Part shown: positions 8,918-16,851 of the stretch, piece by piece
Layout: every line of letters starts with the position of its first letter
Position numbering within the stretch: the first letter of the stretch is position 1
Source of the DNA: Flavobacteriaceae bacterium UBA2540
GTDB taxonomy: Bacteria > Bacteroidota > Bacteroidia > Flavobacteriales > Flavobacteriaceae
Assembly (NCBI GenBank): GCA_002340765.1
Contig: DDMS01000040.1
Coordinates: forward strand, 1,679 to 26,502
DNA: 24,824 nucleotides
Direction of reading: 5' to 3'
Position numbers and translations under genes: made by a program
The notes under the pieces: model-generated
What the model saw: the letters and a program-made list of their open reading frames with translations, nothing else
Told to the model about the DNA's origin: nothing
Database searches by the model: none

Positions 8918-9574
8918 AATGCGTTTTCAGGTTTTTAAATGTTGATATTTATTTTAGAAAAAAATATTTCAGCTTTTTTTTAAATGCTAAAACTACATTT
9001 TAAATTGGAATTGTTCAAATTTAAATCATGTTTTATAATACTTTCTAAATAGTTTTAATATCAAAGAAAGAGGTAGCTAATTCGATTAATTGTGAAAAAT
9101 TAAATGATGGAAAACTACTTATCTTTCAAAAAATTAATAGTCTAAATTAATATATTTCAGAAATAGGAATCACTTCCCTCCTTTCTTTAATTTTTTTCTA
9201 TCAAAATGTAACTACTGCAATACCATTTAACACTTATAAATCTTTAGTTTTAATACTTTTTAATAACAGTAATTCAACAAAACATTTCTTTCAAAGAAAA
9301 GGTCTTTTCAGTAAAAAACTGATGATCAATGACACAAATATTATTCATATTCATCCTTTATTTGAATTCAAAAAAAAACTTAAAAATAGCAACTCATAAA
9401 AATTGGAAAAGAACAACTACAGACAAAAGTAGTATCAGAATTCAAGAAAAAAGGGAATATATTTATGTCAGTAATGGCGAATTTCTTTAAATTATATCAT
9501 CAACTCAGAAAAATATATTGATTATTTAATGAGTTATAAATAAAAAGAAATCAAATTTTTATATCCATTTCTAA
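8918..9574. other. Gene-poor 657-base stretch, possible coding relics
   Basis: No convincing gene on either strand. Plus-strand frames contain short open stretches broken by stops: about 9190-9398, reading FNTYKSLVLILFNN and later INDTNIIHIHPLFEFKKKL, and a 53-codon frame at 9329-9490 containing SSIRIQEKREYIYVSNGEFL. A third stretch to about 9542 reads INSEKYIDYLMSYK before a stop. This mix of frames looks like an eroded gene of unknown type, but I recognise no family and cannot exclude chance in AT-rich DNA. No tRNA, CRISPR or strong terminator was seen. Confidence 0.4.
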
Positions 9575-9799
9575 TTATTCATACTGCTCCATTTCTTTGT
9601 CATAAAAAATTGATACTTGCTGAATTAAAGTTGATAATTCGTTGGCAATATCTTCTTCGTTTTCGCCTGATAGATCTTCAAACCATTCAATTTCGTCATC
9701 TTTTAGATTGATCACAAAACGGGGAAACTCAGTATGTAACACAAAAATATCATCTGGAAAATTGCTGTTGTCTGCCAATAAAAATTTAGGTAATTTCAT
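9575..9799 (-). CDS. Small conserved acidic protein of unknown function
   Basis: A 74-residue protein, MKLPKFLLADNSNFPDDIFVLH..., rich in Asp and Glu, with no signal peptide, membrane segment or cysteine. I think this is a small hypothetical protein widespread in Flavobacteriia (the PKFLLADN...FPDDIFVLHTEFPRF pattern is familiar), but I know no function. Its ATG at 9799 lies inside the end of the MATE gene, overlapping by 14 bases in another frame, which argues for translational coupling and for it being a real gene. The fold is probably a small alpha/beta unit with a C-terminal helix (DIANELSTLIQQVSIFYDKEMEQYE). Confidence 0.8.
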   Translation of the reverse strand: MKLPKFLLADNSNFPDDIFVLHTEFPRFVINLKDDEIEWFEDLSGENEEDIANELSTLIQQVSIFYDKEMEQYE

Positions 9800-11171
9800 C
9801 TTTCTTTGCTATAAGTTTTAAAGTTAAGGAATTAAATCTGATAAATAATAAAATTGAAGCTGTTGTTAATCCCGCTAATAATCCCATCCAGATGCCAAAA
9901 CTGCCCAAAACGTCTTCTTTTCCTAAAAAATAGGAAATAGGAAAACCTACTACCCAATAGGAAAAAAAGGTAATGATTGTTGGTGTTTTCACATCTTGCA
10001 ATCCACGCAAAGCACCTAAAATCATTACCTGAGCGCTATCTGAAAGTTGAAAAATGGCAGCTACCAATAATAATTTTGATGCGATTGAAACCACTTCCAT
10101 ATTGTCATTATAATTAACACTATCATTATAATCAACATAAATTGTAGGCAAACTTTTATGAAAGATAAAAAATAAAATGGCAAAAATCGAGGCTAAAATC
10201 AATCCAAGAAATAGAATTGAAAATGCAATTCTTCTCAATTCAACATAGTTTTTTAATCCTTTTTGATTTCCAACCCTAATCATCGCTGCAACACTCAAAC
10301 CCATTGCAATCATAAATGTCATGGATGCTAAATTCAATGCAATTTGATTGGCTGCTTGTGGATTTTTTCCTAACGTTCCGCTCAACCAAATAGCTGCTGT
10401 AAAAATCGCCACTTCAAAAAACATTTGCATAGAAGTTAACGAACCTAAGTTGATTATTTTTTTCAACATGGCACTTTCCAATACAAAGATTTTTATGTCT
10501 TTCAAATAGGGTCTTGAGTATTTATTTTTGCGTAAAATCCACCATAAATAAATTACCATCACAATTCTTGAAATAAGTGTTCCATATGCTGCACCAACAA
10601 TTCCCATCTCAGTAAAGCCAAATTTTCCAAAAATTAACAAATAATTAAACACAACATTCACAATATTGGCAATTAAAGTGGCATACATTGCATATTTTGT
10701 TAGGGATAATCCATCACTAAATTGCTTGATTCCTTGAAATATAACTAGTGGAATAAGCGAAAAAGCAACCAATTCATAGTAAGGAATTGCCAAAGCAACC
10801 ACTTCTTCAGATTGTTTCATGTGGTGTAAAATTGGTTTTGAGAAAAACAACACCAAAAACAAGGTAATTCCTAAAGAAGTGCACAAAATCAATCCATGTT
10901 TGTAAGTTGATTTTGCGAGTTTGATATTTTTTGAAGCATCAGCCTCAGCAACCAAAGGCGTTATTGCTGTTGAAAAACCTATTCCAATGGACATTGCAAT
11001 AAACATAAAACTATTTCCCAATGAAACTGCTGCCAATTGAGCAGTTCCAATTTGACCAACCATAATGTTATCAACGAAACTCACAAAAGTGTGTCCCAAC
11101 ATTCCTAGCATGACTGGAGCTGCTAAATACCAATTTTTTTTAAATTCAGATGTGTATTTAGTAATTTTCAA
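9786..11171 (-). CDS. MATE-family multidrug/Na+ efflux protein (NorM-like)
   Basis: Inner-membrane exporter of the MATE family with about 12 hydrophobic helices, which normally couples Na+ or H+ entry to export of cationic compounds. The N-terminal block AAPVMLGMLGHTFVSFVDNIMVGQIGTAQLAAVSLGNS is the family hallmark, and the second half repeats the fold (SLTSMQMFFEVAIFTAAIWLSG). I choose TTG 11171 (LKITKYTSEFKKNWYLAAP), giving 461 residues. The frame stays open to an ATG at 11225, but the extra 18 residues are unlike the family and contain a promoter-like TACCTTCG (11192-11199). The downstream 74-residue gene overlaps the stop, so both are likely one transcript. The gene diverges from tpx. Substrate cannot be told. 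Family call secure, start less so. Confidence 0.93.
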   Translation of the reverse strand: MKITKYTSEFKKNWYLAAPVMLGMLGHTFVSFVDNIMVGQIGTAQLAAVSLGNSFMFIAMSIGIGFSTAITPLVAEADASKNIKLAKSTYKHGLILCTSLGITLFLVLFFSKPILHHMKQSEEVVALAIPYYELVAFSLIPLVIFQGIKQFSDGLSLTKYAMYATLIANIVNVVFNYLLIFGKFGFTEMGIVGAAYGTLISRIVMVIYLWWILRKNKYSRPYLKDIKIFVLESAMLKKIINLGSLTSMQMFFEVAIFTAAIWLSGTLGKNPQAANQIALNLASMTFMIAMGLSVAAMIRVGNQKGLKNYVELRRIAFSILFLGLILASIFAILFFIFHKSLPTIYVDYNDSVNYNDNMEVVSIASKLLLVAAIFQLSDSAQVMILGALRGLQDVKTPTIITFFSYWVVGFPISYFLGKEDVLGSFGIWMGLLAGLTTASILLFIRFNSLTLKLIAKKDEIT

Positions 11172-11191
11172 TCTTAAAATTTTACAGTTTG

Positions 11192-11199
11192 CGAAGGTA
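11192..11199 (-). promoter_or_regulatory. Possible -7 box (TACCTTCG) of the MATE gene
   Basis: On the minus strand TACCTTCG lies about 20 bases ahead of the TTG start at 11171 and differs from TANNTTTG at one position. The nearest TTG upstream is too far (28 bases) to be a good -33 element. Confidence 0.35.
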
Positions 11200-11247
11200 A
11201 GTATTAAACTGAAAATAAAAGTCACACAACTTATGTTAGTTTTATCC

Positions 11248-11276
11248 TTGTAATCTTTAAAATTTATTTATTTTTG
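11248..11276 (+). promoter_or_regulatory. Promoter of tpx (TTG - 18 nt - TATTTTTG)
   Basis: TTG at 11248-11250 and TATTTTTG at 11269-11276 are 18 bases apart, a full match to the Bacteroidota -33/-7 pattern, and end 21 bases before the tpx ATG. It probably drives tpx and at least the immediately following dgkA-like gene. Confidence 0.6.
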
Positions 11277-11297
11277 AATTTTTAAAACAAAAAAATA

Positions 11298-11795
11298 ATG
11301 GCAACAATTACACTAAAAGGAACTGAATTTAATACCAATGGAACTTTACCAAAAGTTGGAGCAAAAGCACCTAATTTTTTACTTACTGCATCAGATTTAT
11401 CGCACAAAAGCTTGGCAGATTTCGCTGGTAAAAAAATAATTTTAAACATATTTCCAAGTATTGATACAAGCACTTGTGCAACTTCTGTTAGAACTTTTAA
11501 TAAGAATGCTGTAGAACTTGACAATACTGTTGTTGTTTGTATTTCAAGAGATTTACCTTTTTCTCAAAGTCGTTTTTGTAGTGCTGAAGGAATTGAAAAT
11601 GTTGTTTTATTATCTGATTTTGGTACTGGAGATTTTGGAAAAGATTATGGATTAGAAATTATAAACGGACCTTTGAAACATTTGCATTCGAGAGCTATTG
11701 TGATGATAGATGAAAAAGGGTTTATAAATTACACAGAACAAGTTTCAGAAATTGTAGACGAACCAAATTATGTGGCTGCATTAAAAGAAATTTAA
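11298..11795 (+). CDS. tpx: Thiol peroxidase Tpx (atypical 2-Cys peroxiredoxin)
   Basis: Reduces hydrogen peroxide and alkyl hydroperoxides using thioredoxin. It has 165 residues, the normal length. The start MATITLKGTEFNTNGTLPKVG is the usual Tpx opening. The peroxidatic Cys60 sits in SIDTSTCATSVRTFN, and the resolving Cys94 in PFSQSRFCSAEGIENV, matching Cys61/Cys95 of E. coli Tpx. The conserved active-site Thr57 (PSIDTSTC) is present. No signal peptide is visible, so by sequence it is cytoplasmic. It is the first gene of a plus-strand run, with the dgkA-like ATG three bases after its stop. With KatG at the left edge it is the second peroxide-removing enzyme in the window. Confidence 0.97.
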   Translation: MATITLKGTEFNTNGTLPKVGAKAPNFLLTASDLSHKSLADFAGKKIILNIFPSIDTSTCATSVRTFNKNAVELDNTVVVCISRDLPFSQSRFCSAEGIENVVLLSDFGTGDFGKDYGLEIINGPLKHLHSRAIVMIDEKGFINYTEQVSEIVDEPNYVAALKEI

Positions 11796-11798
11796 TAA

Positions 11799-12179
11799 AT
11801 GAAAGACTCAAATGATGGTTTTTTTATTGGGAGAATAAAAAGTGTCAGATATGCTTTTAGAGGTATTTGGATTCTGGTGACGACTGAAGATAGTATCAAA
11901 GTTCAAGTAATTGTTGCCTTAATAGCAACAATATTTGGTTTTTACTTTGAAATTTCTATCATTGAATGGATGTTACAAGTCATTGTTATTGGATTGGTAT
12001 TAATGGCTGAAGCTGCAAATACATCAATTGAAAAAATAGCAAATTTTATTCATCCTGAGTTCAACAAAAATATAGAAGTCGTTAAAGATGTTGCTGCTGG
12101 AATTTCAGGTTTTGCAGCAATCATATCTCTAATTATTGCTGGAATTATTTACATTCCAAAAATTATAGCATTATTTTAA
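11799..12179 (+). CDS. Diacylglycerol/undecaprenol kinase family protein (DgkA-like)
   Basis: Small integral membrane kinase of the prokaryotic DAGK family, 126 residues. After a short cytoplasmic amphipathic start (IGRIKSVRYAFRGIWILV) come three membrane helices at about 38-54, 57-75 and 100-124. The catalytic signature is clear: EAANTSIEKIAN at about 71-82 and VKDVAAGISGFAA at about 95-107, equivalent to the E..NT.IE and VKD..A motifs of E. coli DgkA. Bacteroidota members could phosphorylate diacylglycerol or, as in Gram-positives, undecaprenol, and the sequence does not decide. The gap to tpx is three bases, so they are surely one transcript. ftsK starts 41 bases downstream. Confidence 0.9.
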   Translation: MKDSNDGFFIGRIKSVRYAFRGIWILVTTEDSIKVQVIVALIATIFGFYFEISIIEWMLQVIVIGLVLMAEAANTSIEKIANFIHPEFNKNIEVVKDVAAGISGFAAIISLIIAGIIYIPKIIALF

Positions 12180-12220
12180 GCTAATTACTACCTTTACCTA
12201 TATATATACATAAAATTTTA

Positions 12221-14659
12221 ATGACTAAAGAAAAAATTAGCCCAAAGCAAACAAATACAACTGCTGAAAAGCGTTCTGCTTTTGAAATTTTTAAATCACG
12301 ACAAACTAAAACATTAATAGCAACTTTTTTTATGTTGTTTGCTATTTTCTTATTCTCCTCTTTTATTTCTTTCTTTTTTAATTGGAAAGAAGACCAAAGT
12401 GCCATTCAAGAATTTTTCAACAGAAAAGTTGTTACAAACAACTTATTAGGAAAAGTAGGCGCAAATTTGAGTCACTTTTTCATTTATCAAGGTTTTGGCT
12501 TGGCTGCATTTATAATCACTTATAAACTTTTTGCAACTGGTTACTTTATATTATTGAAACAAAAGTTGTCAAAAATTATTATCACTTGGAATTGGGGAAT
12601 TATCTCAATGGTTTGGATTTCGGTTGCATTGGGTTTTTTGCCTGATGATTTTGCAATTTTTTCTGGAGTAATAGGCATAGAAGTTAATGAATATTTACAA
12701 AATTTTATTGGAAAAACAGGTTTGTTAATTGCTTTATTATTTCTTTTTGTTGGATATTTAATTCTTCGTTATAAAGTTACTTTTGATGATTACATTGAAA
12801 ATTTGACAATAAAACGTGAAGAAAAAAGATTGCAAAAAGAAGCAAATTTTTCCAATCAAATTCAAGAAAAAGATTTAGAAGAATCTAATAATTCAATTGA
12901 AGATGTTGCGACTACATTTACGTTAAATACTAATAAAAAGTCAACATTTGAGAAACCACTTGAAAATCTAAAACCAACTATTTCTAGTTTTTCTGATTTT
13001 TCAAAAAAAAATGAAACTGAAATTTCTTTAAAAATTGAAGATGAAAATATTCAACCAATTTTCAATGAAAATTTAGAAATTGACATCGAAAAAGTAGAAG
13101 TTGAAGAACAAGAAACTGAAAATTTATCTGACAGACTTTTAAAAGATTTTGGTGAATTTGATCCGACTTTAGAATTGTCTAATTTTAGATTCCCAACTTT
13201 CAATTTATTAAGACAATACAATGAAAGTATTTCAATAGACCCTGATGAATTAGAGGCTAACAAGAATAATATTGTTGAAACTTTAAAAAATTATAGTATT
13301 GGTATTTCTGAAATAAAAGCCACAGTTGGTCCTACAATTACGTTGTATGAAATTGTGCCTGATGCAGGAATCAGAATTTCAAAAATTAAAAATTTAGAAG
13401 ATGATATTGCGCTTTCGTTATCAGCTTTAGGCATTAGAATTATTGCGCCAATTCCTGGAAAAGGCACCATTGGAATAGAAGTACCAAACAAAAAACCAAC
13501 TGTAGTTTCTATGTATTCTGCAATTTCTTCAAAAAGATTTCAAGAATCTCAAATGGAATTGCCAATCGCTTTGGGAAAAACAATTTCTAACGAAACGTTT
13601 GTGGTTGACTTGGCAAAAATGCCTCACTTATTAATGGCTGGTGCTACTGGTCAAGGAAAATCTGTCGGATTAAATGTTGTGTTAACTTCTTTATTATATA
13701 AAAAACACCCGGCTGAAGTGAAATTTGTTTTGGTTGATCCAAAGAAAGTAGAACTTACACTATTCAATAAAATTGAACGCCATTACTTAGCAAAATTACC
13801 AGATACTGATGAAGCTATTATTACAGATACTCATAAAGTAATCAATACGTTAAACTCTTTGTGCATTGAAATGGACAATCGTTATGATTTACTGAAAGCA
13901 GCTATGGTTCGAAATATCAAAGAATATAATGAAAAGTTCAAAAAGCGCAAGTTAAATCCGAATGAAGGTCATCAATTTTTACCTTACATTATTTTGGTGA
14001 TTGATGAATTTGCTGATTTGATTATGACTGCTGGAAAAGAAGTAGAAACTCCAATTGCACGTTTGGCGCAGTTGGCAAGAGCTATCGGAATTCACTTGAT
14101 TGTAGCTACTCAAAGACCCTCTGTAAACGTAATTACAGGGATTATTAAGGCAAACTTTCCTTCGAGAATTGCTTTTAGAGTGACATCAAAAATAGATTCA
14201 AGAACAATCTTAGATGCGCCAGGTGCTGATCAATTAGTCGGACGAGGTGACATGTTATATTCTGCTGGAAATGAATTGATTCGAATTCAATGTGCATTTG
14301 TGGATACCCCTGAAATTGAAAAAATTACCGATTATATTGGATCACAAAAAGCATATCCAATGGCATATCAACTGCCAGAGTTTATTGGTGAAGAAGGTGG
14401 CACAAATCTTGATAACAATATAGAGGAAAGAGATAAATTATTTAAAGAAGCAGCTGAAATAATCATAATTTCTCAACAAGGTTCTGCCTCTTTATTGCAA
14501 AGAAAATTAAAATTAGGTTACAATAGAGCAGGAAGATTGATAGACCAATTAGAGGCTGCTGGTGTAGTGGGCCCATTTGAAGGAAGCAAAGCTAGACAAG
14601 TTTTAATTTCAGATTTAATGGGATTAGAACAATTATTAGAAAATGAAAATAATGGATAG
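12221..14659 (+). CDS. ftsK: DNA translocase FtsK (FtsK/SpoIIIE family)
   Basis: Septum-anchored hexameric ATPase that pumps chromosome ends through the closing division site and activates XerCD at dif. It has 812 residues. The N-terminal ~185 residues hold about four membrane helices (first near 33-52). A Glu/Lys-rich linker runs to about 300, short compared with E. coli FtsK. An alpha domain with IKATVGPTITLYEIVPDAG follows, then the RecA-like motor with Walker A GATGQGKS at 474-481 and Walker B ILVIDEFADL from 591. ATQRPSVNVITG and the DQLVGRGDML block are diagnostic. The C-terminal gamma winged-helix domain (QGSASLLQRKLKLGYNRAGRLIDQLEAAGVVGP) recognises polar DNA guide sequences. The next gene overlaps its 3' end. 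Secure. Confidence 0.97.
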   Translation: MTKEKISPKQTNTTAEKRSAFEIFKSRQTKTLIATFFMLFAIFLFSSFISFFFNWKEDQSAIQEFFNRKVVTNNLLGKVGANLSHFFIYQGFGLAAFIITYKLFATGYFILLKQKLSKIIITWNWGIISMVWISVALGFLPDDFAIFSGVIGIEVNEYLQNFIGKTGLLIALLFLFVGYLILRYKVTFDDYIENLTIKREEKRLQKEANFSNQIQEKDLEESNNSIEDVATTFTLNTNKKSTFEKPLENLKPTISSFSDFSKKNETEISLKIEDENIQPIFNENLEIDIEKVEVEEQETENLSDRLLKDFGEFDPTLELSNFRFPTFNLLRQYNESISIDPDELEANKNNIVETLKNYSIGISEIKATVGPTITLYEIVPDAGIRISKIKNLEDDIALSLSALGIRIIAPIPGKGTIGIEVPNKKPTVVSMYSAISSKRFQESQMELPIALGKTISNETFVVDLAKMPHLLMAGATGQGKSVGLNVVLTSLLYKKHPAEVKFVLVDPKKVELTLFNKIERHYLAKLPDTDEAIITDTHKVINTLNSLCIEMDNRYDLLKAAMVRNIKEYNEKFKKRKLNPNEGHQFLPYIILVIDEFADLIMTAGKEVETPIARLAQLARAIGIHLIVATQRPSVNVITGIIKANFPSRIAFRVTSKIDSRTILDAPGADQLVGRGDMLYSAGNELIRIQCAFVDTPEIEKITDYIGSQKAYPMAYQLPEFIGEEGGTNLDNNIEERDKLFKEAAEIIIISQQGSASLLQRKLKLGYNRAGRLIDQLEAAGVVGPFEGSKARQVLISDLMGLEQLLENENNG

Positions 14660-15317
14660 TTTGAAAAAAATAGGGATGATTTGCATCAGTTTGTTAGTGA
14701 CGAATTTTTTGTTTTCTCAAAGTTCAAAAGAGGCAAAATCATTATTAGACGAAGTTTCATTCAAAATGAGTGCATATAACAATTTATTTATTGGCTTTAG
14801 TCAAACATTAGAAAACGAAGACGCAGGAATTAAAAAAGGCGATGAACCACCAATTAGAGGAGAAATCTATATTTCTGGTGAAAAATATTTTTTAGAATAT
14901 CTTGGAAATACTTTTTTGTATGATGGAAAAAAATTGTACGTCATCAATAATGATGAAAAAGAAATTTCAATTACAAGTGGAGATTTAGATAGTGATGACG
15001 GGTTTATTTACCCTTCAAAATTGTTTACTTTTTATAAAGAAGGGTATCAATTAGCAATGGGTAAATTACAAAATATTGGGGGTAGAAATATTCAATTTGT
15101 AATATTACATCCAATGGATAGCTCTTCAGAAATTGAAAAAGTTGAACTTGGAATTGATGCAAAAACAAAACATATTTACAACCTGATTCAGACAGGAGCA
15201 AATGGCTCAAAAACCACTTTTAGCATTACAAAGTTTAAAAGTAACGAAACCCTACCTGAAGGGTTTTTTAAGTTTGACAAACAAAAATATTTGAGTAAAA
15301 ATTATACTATAGATTAG
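14643..15317 (+). CDS. LolA-like outer-membrane lipoprotein carrier protein
   Basis: A periplasmic carrier that in the LolA family shuttles lipoproteins from LolCDE to the outer membrane. It has 224 residues. A signal peptide ends near residue 26 (ICISLLVTNFLFSQ). The mature part has the LolA pattern: an N-terminal helix (SKEAKSLLDEVSFKMSAY), then antiparallel strands such as NNLFIGFSQTL, GEIYISGEKYFLEYLGNTFLYDGKKLYVIN, and VELGIDAKTKHIYNLIQTGANGSKTTFSI. The last strands close the half-barrel at ETLPEGFFKF. I start it at ATG 14643, which overlaps ftsK by 17 bases; ATG 14652 is possible and shortens it by three residues. Its position between ftsK and an LptF/G permease fits an envelope-transport group. 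The family is divergent in sequence, hence moderate certainty. Confidence 0.88.
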   Translation: MKIMDSLKKIGMICISLLVTNFLFSQSSKEAKSLLDEVSFKMSAYNNLFIGFSQTLENEDAGIKKGDEPPIRGEIYISGEKYFLEYLGNTFLYDGKKLYVINNDEKEISITSGDLDSDDGFIYPSKLFTFYKEGYQLAMGKLQNIGGRNIQFVILHPMDSSSEIEKVELGIDAKTKHIYNLIQTGANGSKTTFSITKFKSNETLPEGFFKFDKQKYLSKNYTID

Positions 15318-15364
15318 TTTTCTCAAATAGTAGAAAATTATTAGCATTTTACTTATAAAGAAGC

Positions 15365-15372
15365 TAATTTTG
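15365..15372 (+). promoter_or_regulatory. Possible -7 box (TAATTTTG) just upstream of the LptF/G-type permease
   Basis: TAATTTTG matches TANNTTTG but ends only six bases before the ATG at 15379, and no TTG -33 is seen. If real it would give an almost leaderless message. It may be chance in the 61-base gap after the LolA-like gene. Confidence 0.25.
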
Positions 15373-15378
15373 TTTTCA

Positions 15379-16851
15379 ATGAAAATTTTAGATAGGTACA
15401 TTCTCAAAAGTTTTATAGGCCCGTTCATAGCTACGTTTCTCATCGTACTTTTTGTTTTGGTGATGCAACTTTTGTGGCAAGCTTTTGAAAATATTGCCGG
15501 AAAAGGTGTGAGTATTAGTTTTATCTTAAAGTTTTTATATTACACAACTTTAATGATTATTCCACAAGCATTGCCAATTGGTGTGCTCCTCTCCTCTATT
15601 ATGGCAATGGGAAATCTTGGTGAAAAATATGAATTTGCTGCCGCAAAATCTGCTGGCATTTCATTGCACCGTTTGATAAGACCTATTGCAGTTTTGGCTA
15701 TTTTATTGAGTGTTGCCAACTTCTTTTTTCTCAACAATGTTTTTCCGTATGCGAAAATAAAGCAAGCAAATTTATATATCAATATCAAAAAGAAAAAACC
15801 AGCAATGTCATTAATTCCTGGAAGTTTTAACGCTGATATTCCTGGATATCAGATAAAATTTGATGAAAAATATGGAGAAGAAGAAAACTTACTAAAAAAG
15901 GTTTTGATTTATGATTTAAGAGGAAACAGAGGAAACCAAAAAGTAATTACTGCTGAAAGAGGGAAAATCGTCAGTGATGAAGGAAGCAGATACATTACTT
16001 TGATTTTGAATGACGGAAATTTTTATGAAGAACATGTAAAATCGGCAAGAACTCCAGAAAGAAGAGATAGAATGATTGCTTCAAGTGCTTCTTTTAAAGA
16101 ATATGAATTTAATATTGATGTAGGTGATATTTTTGACAATGGCGCGTTAGATTCAATTAATACCACAGGAAGTCCAATGATGTATCGCTTAAACGAACTG
16201 AAAGATACTGTACCAAAATTGAAATATTCGTATGATGAAGACATGCAAATTAGGGCAAAAAATATTTTTGCTTCTACACAAGCAGAAGAATTATTTAAAA
16301 TTCCTGATTCTCTCTTAAATAAAAAACTAAATAAAAATACTCTAGAAAATTTTGGATTGGATGAAAAAATAATCATTTTGAATGCAGCTTCTTCAAAAAC
16401 AAATAGATTATTAAGTACAGTTAACAACAGCACTGATAATTTAAAATTTCGAAGAAAAGTCTTAAACCTATATGAAACAGAATATTATAATAGGGTTGCT
16501 TTGTCATTATCATGTGTAATTTTGTTTTTTATTGGAGCCCCTTTAGGTTCTATTATTAGAAAAGGAGGCTTTGGAACACCAATGATTTTGGCAATTGCAG
16601 TATATGTAACTTATCATTTTTCCAATACATTTGGAAAAAACTTAGCAGAACAAAGTTCAATTACAGCTTTTTTAGGTTCGTGGATTTCTGCTATTATTAT
16701 GATTCCAATTGCAATTTTACTCACTAGAAGAGCTTCAAAAGATAAAGGAATTTTTAATATTGATGCCTTTTTACAACCAATTAGTAAACTTTTTAAAAAA
16801 TTAGTTCCAAAAGAAGTTAAAAATGACAACGAAAACAGTAAAGAAAAATAG
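15379..16851 (+). CDS. LptF/LptG-family (YjgP/YjgQ) lipopolysaccharide export permease
   Basis: Inner-membrane permease of the LPS exporter, which with LptB extracts lipopolysaccharide toward the Lpt bridge. From ATG 15379 (MKILDRYILKSFIGPF) it has 490 residues. Three N-terminal helices lie near 12-35, 53-75 and 97-120, with the family blocks LPIGVLLSSIMAMGNLGEKYEFAAAKSAGIS. A long periplasmic jellyroll part runs to about 370. C-terminal helices follow (SLSCVILFFIGAPLGSIIRKGGFG). E. coli LptF and LptG have about 360 residues; the extra ~130 here lie mostly in the periplasmic part, with a polar region around 260-350. A TTG three codons upstream (15370) is an alternative start. ribB overlaps its last 29 bases in another frame. 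Whether it is F or G cannot be told. Confidence 0.92.
   Translation: MKILDRYILKSFIGPFIATFLIVLFVLVMQLLWQAFENIAGKGVSISFILKFLYYTTLMIIPQALPIGVLLSSIMAMGNLGEKYEFAAAKSAGISLHRLIRPIAVLAILLSVANFFFLNNVFPYAKIKQANLYINIKKKKPAMSLIPGSFNADIPGYQIKFDEKYGEEENLLKKVLIYDLRGNRGNQKVITAERGKIVSDEGSRYITLILNDGNFYEEHVKSARTPERRDRMIASSASFKEYEFNIDVGDIFDNGALDSINTTGSPMMYRLNELKDTVPKLKYSYDEDMQIRAKNIFASTQAEELFKIPDSLLNKKLNKNTLENFGLDEKIIILNAASSKTNRLLSTVNNSTDNLKFRRKVLNLYETEYYNRVALSLSCVILFFIGAPLGSIIRKGGFGTPMILAIAVYVTYHFSNTFGKNLAEQSSITAFLGSWISAIIMIPIAILLTRRASKDKGIFNIDAFLQPISKLFKKLVPKEVKNDNENSKEK

Noticed and set aside
11172..11225. N-terminal extension of the MATE protein to an upstream ATG
   Set aside because: The added 18 residues are unlike the family start, and the stretch holds a promoter-like TACCTTCG; TTG 11171 gives a normal N-terminus.
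16023..16433. 136-codon open frame on the minus strand opposite the LptF/G-type gene
   Set aside because: Antisense to a long, clearly coding frame, with no recognisable domain or start signal.
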